A stretch of DNA of 6,911 bases from Planctomycetota bacterium (GTDB lineage: Bacteria > Planctomycetota > UBA11346), in the NCBI GenBank assembly GCA_007131555.1, contig SLQH01000018.1:1-6911 (forward strand), written 5' to 3'. Under the pieces are notes generated by a model, which was not told the DNA's origin, did not search any database, and saw only the letters and a list, made by a program, of their open reading frames with translations. Position numbers and translations under genes: made by a program. This document shows, piece by piece, positions 5,085 to 6,911 of this stretch. Each line of letters opens with the position of its first letter. The stretch's first letter is position 1.

Positions 5085-6911
5085 ATGTCGGATTTCCGAC
5101 TCCCTCTGGTGCCGAGCCTGTTGGCCGTCATCGCCCCACTGGCCATCAACGCTGCCGAGTCTGAGGCGCCATCGTCTGAAGATGTCGTCCATGAGGTGGT
5201 CCTGACGGTTGACCGTCGACCGCAGGCGCTTGACCGGGTGGCCGGGACCATTCAGGTCATCGACCGTCAGGACAACGCCGCCCAGGGCTATCCGGTCTTG
5301 ATGACCGACCTCCTGCGTCAGGTGCCGGGCGTCCAGGTGCTGCCCTCCGGCGGTCGCCATGGAGCCAGTGGCTTGCGCCTGCGAGGTGCTGCGGCTGGCG
5401 ATACCATGTTGATGATTGACGGCATCCCTTTTGAGGATGCCAGTACCCTTGGCGGGGCCAACCCCAGCATCAGTCATCTCAATGCCGCCGGTCTTGAGCG
5501 CATTGAGATCAGCCAGGGCGCCCAGAGTGGCGTCTATGGTTCGCGGGCCCAGGCCGGGGTGATGCATATCATCACGGTGCGTCCCACTGAAGTCCATCGC
5601 AGCGAGGTCCTGGTTGAGGGCGGTACCTTGGGGGCCTTTGCCGCTCGGGCTCAGGCGACCGGGCCGATCGCAGATCGTCTCGGCTATGCCGTGAGTGCCG
5701 GCTATCTGGAGGAGCACGGCATCAGCGCCCAGTTGGCAGAGGGCGACAGTTCCCGGAACGCCCGACACTATGAGGCTGACGGAGTGCGGCGCAGTCAGGT
5801 GAGAGGGCGCCTCGAATACGCCCTTGATGATGAGCGCAGCCACCTCTATCTCAGTGCCGCCTGGTCACAAGCCGATCTTGATTATGACAGCAATGTCGAC
5901 CTCTTCGATCCCGACACCTTCGACTTCATCGGTTCGTTCCCCGATCCTGATGACCGGGATAGCATCGAGGAGATCACCCATTTCAGCATGGCCATGGGCG
6001 GTCGGGTCACCGTGGCCGATACCTGGCATATTGCGGCTGACGCATCCTGGTCAGAGTACCGTCGTTCCTATCCCAACGAGACCAGTCCCTGGGCTGACCG
6101 GCGCTTCGACAGCACCACCCACTATGCCGCTGCCCAGGTGGGTCATGACCTCAGTGACGAATTGACGCTGAGTCTGGGTGGAGACTGGCGCTGGCAGCAG
6201 GCCGATGTCACCGCTACCGATGGCACGACCAGCTTCCGTCACCACCAGCATCTGGTCGGCATCTGGGGCCAGATCGCCTGGGAGGACCAGGATGGCACGA
6301 GTCATTGGACCCTTAGTGGTCGTCATGATGAGCATAGTCGTGAAGGTGGCGCCAGCACCATGCGACTGAGTACGGCCCAATTCTTTGCCGATCAGGATCT
6401 CAAGATCTTTGCCGCTGTCGGTACCGGTTTCCGGGCTCCTGGGCTGTACGACCTGTATTCGTCTTGGGGTGGCAATCCGGATCTCAAGGCTGAGACCACC
6501 ACCACCTATGAAATCGGCCAGCGCCTGCGTATAGGAGACCATCTGGAGCTGACCACCACGGCTTTCCGCTCTGAGTACCATCGTCGCATCGTCTTCGATT
6601 GGGGACTTGGCCAGAGCGTCAACGAAGGTGCTGAGAGCCACATCAATGGCGTTGAGATCGGGCTGCGCTATCATGACGATCAGCGTGGCCTGGGGGCCGG
6701 TCTTGACTATACCGGCCTGCGCACCAGGGCTGAGGGCGGCGGGGCCATGGCCTATACCCCACAGCATGTGCTCCAGGCGACGATCCAGCAGCGTTGGGGG
6801 CCGGTCCAGGCTCGTCTGGCCCTGCGCCATGTGCGAGACCAGAACGATGGTGCCGGCGATCCCCTGGAAGCCCATACCGTGGTCGATGTGGCCGCCTCCT
6901 GGCAGCCGCGC
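5085..6911 (+). CDS. btuB: BtuB-like TonB-dependent outer-membrane receptor, 3'-truncated by the window edge
   Basis: The frame runs 609 codons from the ATG at 5085 to the edge without a stop. AAGGA lies 9 bases before the start. Residues 1 to about 23 look like a signal peptide (LLAVIAPLAINA), followed by a TonB-box-like EVVLTV (37-42). The plug domain (about 48-165) shows the family's landmarks: LLRQVPGVQV (76-85), LRLRG (97-101), MLMIDGIPF (108-116) and ERIEISQGAQSGVYGS (138-153) leading into GVMHIIT (158-164). The rest is the beta-barrel of alternating aromatic strands, with FRAPGLYDLY (449-458) and GNPDLKAET (463-471), the conserved late-barrel motif. Residues 264-292 hold 11 Asp and probably form an extracellular metal-binding loop; E. 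coli BtuB binds calcium in a comparable loop. E. coli BtuB has about 614 residues, so probably only the last strands are missing. The protein carries corrinoids across the outer membrane using TonB energy. The B12 riboswitch upstream is the main reason for choosing BtuB over other receptors of this superfamily. Confidence 0.88.
   Translation, partial: MSDFRLPLVPSLLAVIAPLAINAAESEAPSSEDVVHEVVLTVDRRPQALDRVAGTIQVIDRQDNAAQGYPVLMTDLLRQVPGVQVLPSGGRHGASGLRLRGAAAGDTMLMIDGIPFEDASTLGGANPSISHLNAAGLERIEISQGAQSGVYGSRAQAGVMHIITVRPTEVHRSEVLVEGGTLGAFAARAQATGPIADRLGYAVSAGYLEEHGISAQLAEGDSSRNARHYEADGVRRSQVRGRLEYALDDERSHLYLSAAWSQADLDYDSNVDLFDPDTFDFIGSFPDPDDRDSIEEITHFSMAMGGRVTVADTWHIAADASWSEYRRSYPNETSPWADRRFDSTTHYAAAQVGHDLSDELTLSLGGDWRWQQADVTATDGTTSFRHHQHLVGIWGQIAWEDQDGTSHWTLSGRHDEHSREGGASTMRLSTAQFFADQDLKIFAAVGTGFRAPGLYDLYSSWGGNPDLKAETTTTYEIGQRLRIGDHLELTTTAFRSEYHRRIVFDWGLGQSVNEGAESHINGVEIGLRYHDDQRGLGAGLDYTGLRTRAEGGGAMAYTPQHVLQATIQQRWGPVQARLALRHVRDQNDGAGDPLEAHTVVDVAASWQPR

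Noticed and set aside
4909..5205. Plus-strand frame of 98 codons across the riboswitch leader, considered as a leader peptide
   Set aside because: It runs through the aptamer's conserved 3' box and out of frame into the receptor gene, with no good ribosome-binding site.
5043..6875. Two long minus-strand frames (266 and 274 codons) opposite the receptor gene
   Set aside because: The plus strand encodes a continuous 609-codon TonB-dependent receptor with plug and barrel motifs. The antisense frames result from codon bias in a GC-rich gene and show no domain.

Overview
The window is a Gram-negative chromosomal segment, GC-rich by eye, with five protein-coding genes. Two of them run off the window edges. 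The Gram-negative assignment rests on two lipoproteins with clear lipoboxes, an OmpA/MotB-type peptidoglycan-binding domain and a TonB-dependent outer-membrane receptor. The style of the OmpA-type lipoprotein and a short hairpin-rich repeat at about 2241-2345 remind me of Planctomycetota (perhaps Phycisphaerae) or Verrucomicrobiota. That placement is from memory and is tentative.

Layout from left to right. (1) The 3' part of a single-pass membrane protein gene (3-695, +), open to the left edge. (2) A 561-base stretch without a convincing gene, holding several small hairpins and palindromes. (3) A 218-residue lipoprotein (1257-1913, +) with a coiled coil and a C-terminal MotB-like OmpA domain, probably anchoring the outer membrane to the cell wall. 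(4) A 545-base non-coding stretch between convergent genes. Its left half is a chain of perfect hairpins, including a 12-bp stem. Its right half holds the repeat-like element. (5) An unrecognised lipoprotein (2459-3331, -). (6) A 12-TM major facilitator transporter (3488 to about 4687, -). (7) A regulatory region between divergent genes, with a promoter on the + strand (exact TTGACA), a cobalamin riboswitch (4788-4961) and a candidate expression platform. (8) A BtuB-like TonB-dependent receptor (5085 to the right edge, +), whose frame stays open for 609 codons.

The best-supported functional unit is the right end: promoter, B12-sensing leader and receptor. Together they predict that vitamin B12 or a related corrinoid shuts down synthesis of its own outer-membrane uptake receptor. 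The divergent MFS transporter may or may not belong to the same task; the riboswitch points away from it. The remaining genes are envelope proteins with no evident pathway link. I see no CRISPR array, tRNA, rRNA, intact transposase or phage gene, and no clear sign of a new defence or mobile system. The most interesting material is regulatory and structural: the riboswitch platform, the repeat element and the hairpin cluster.
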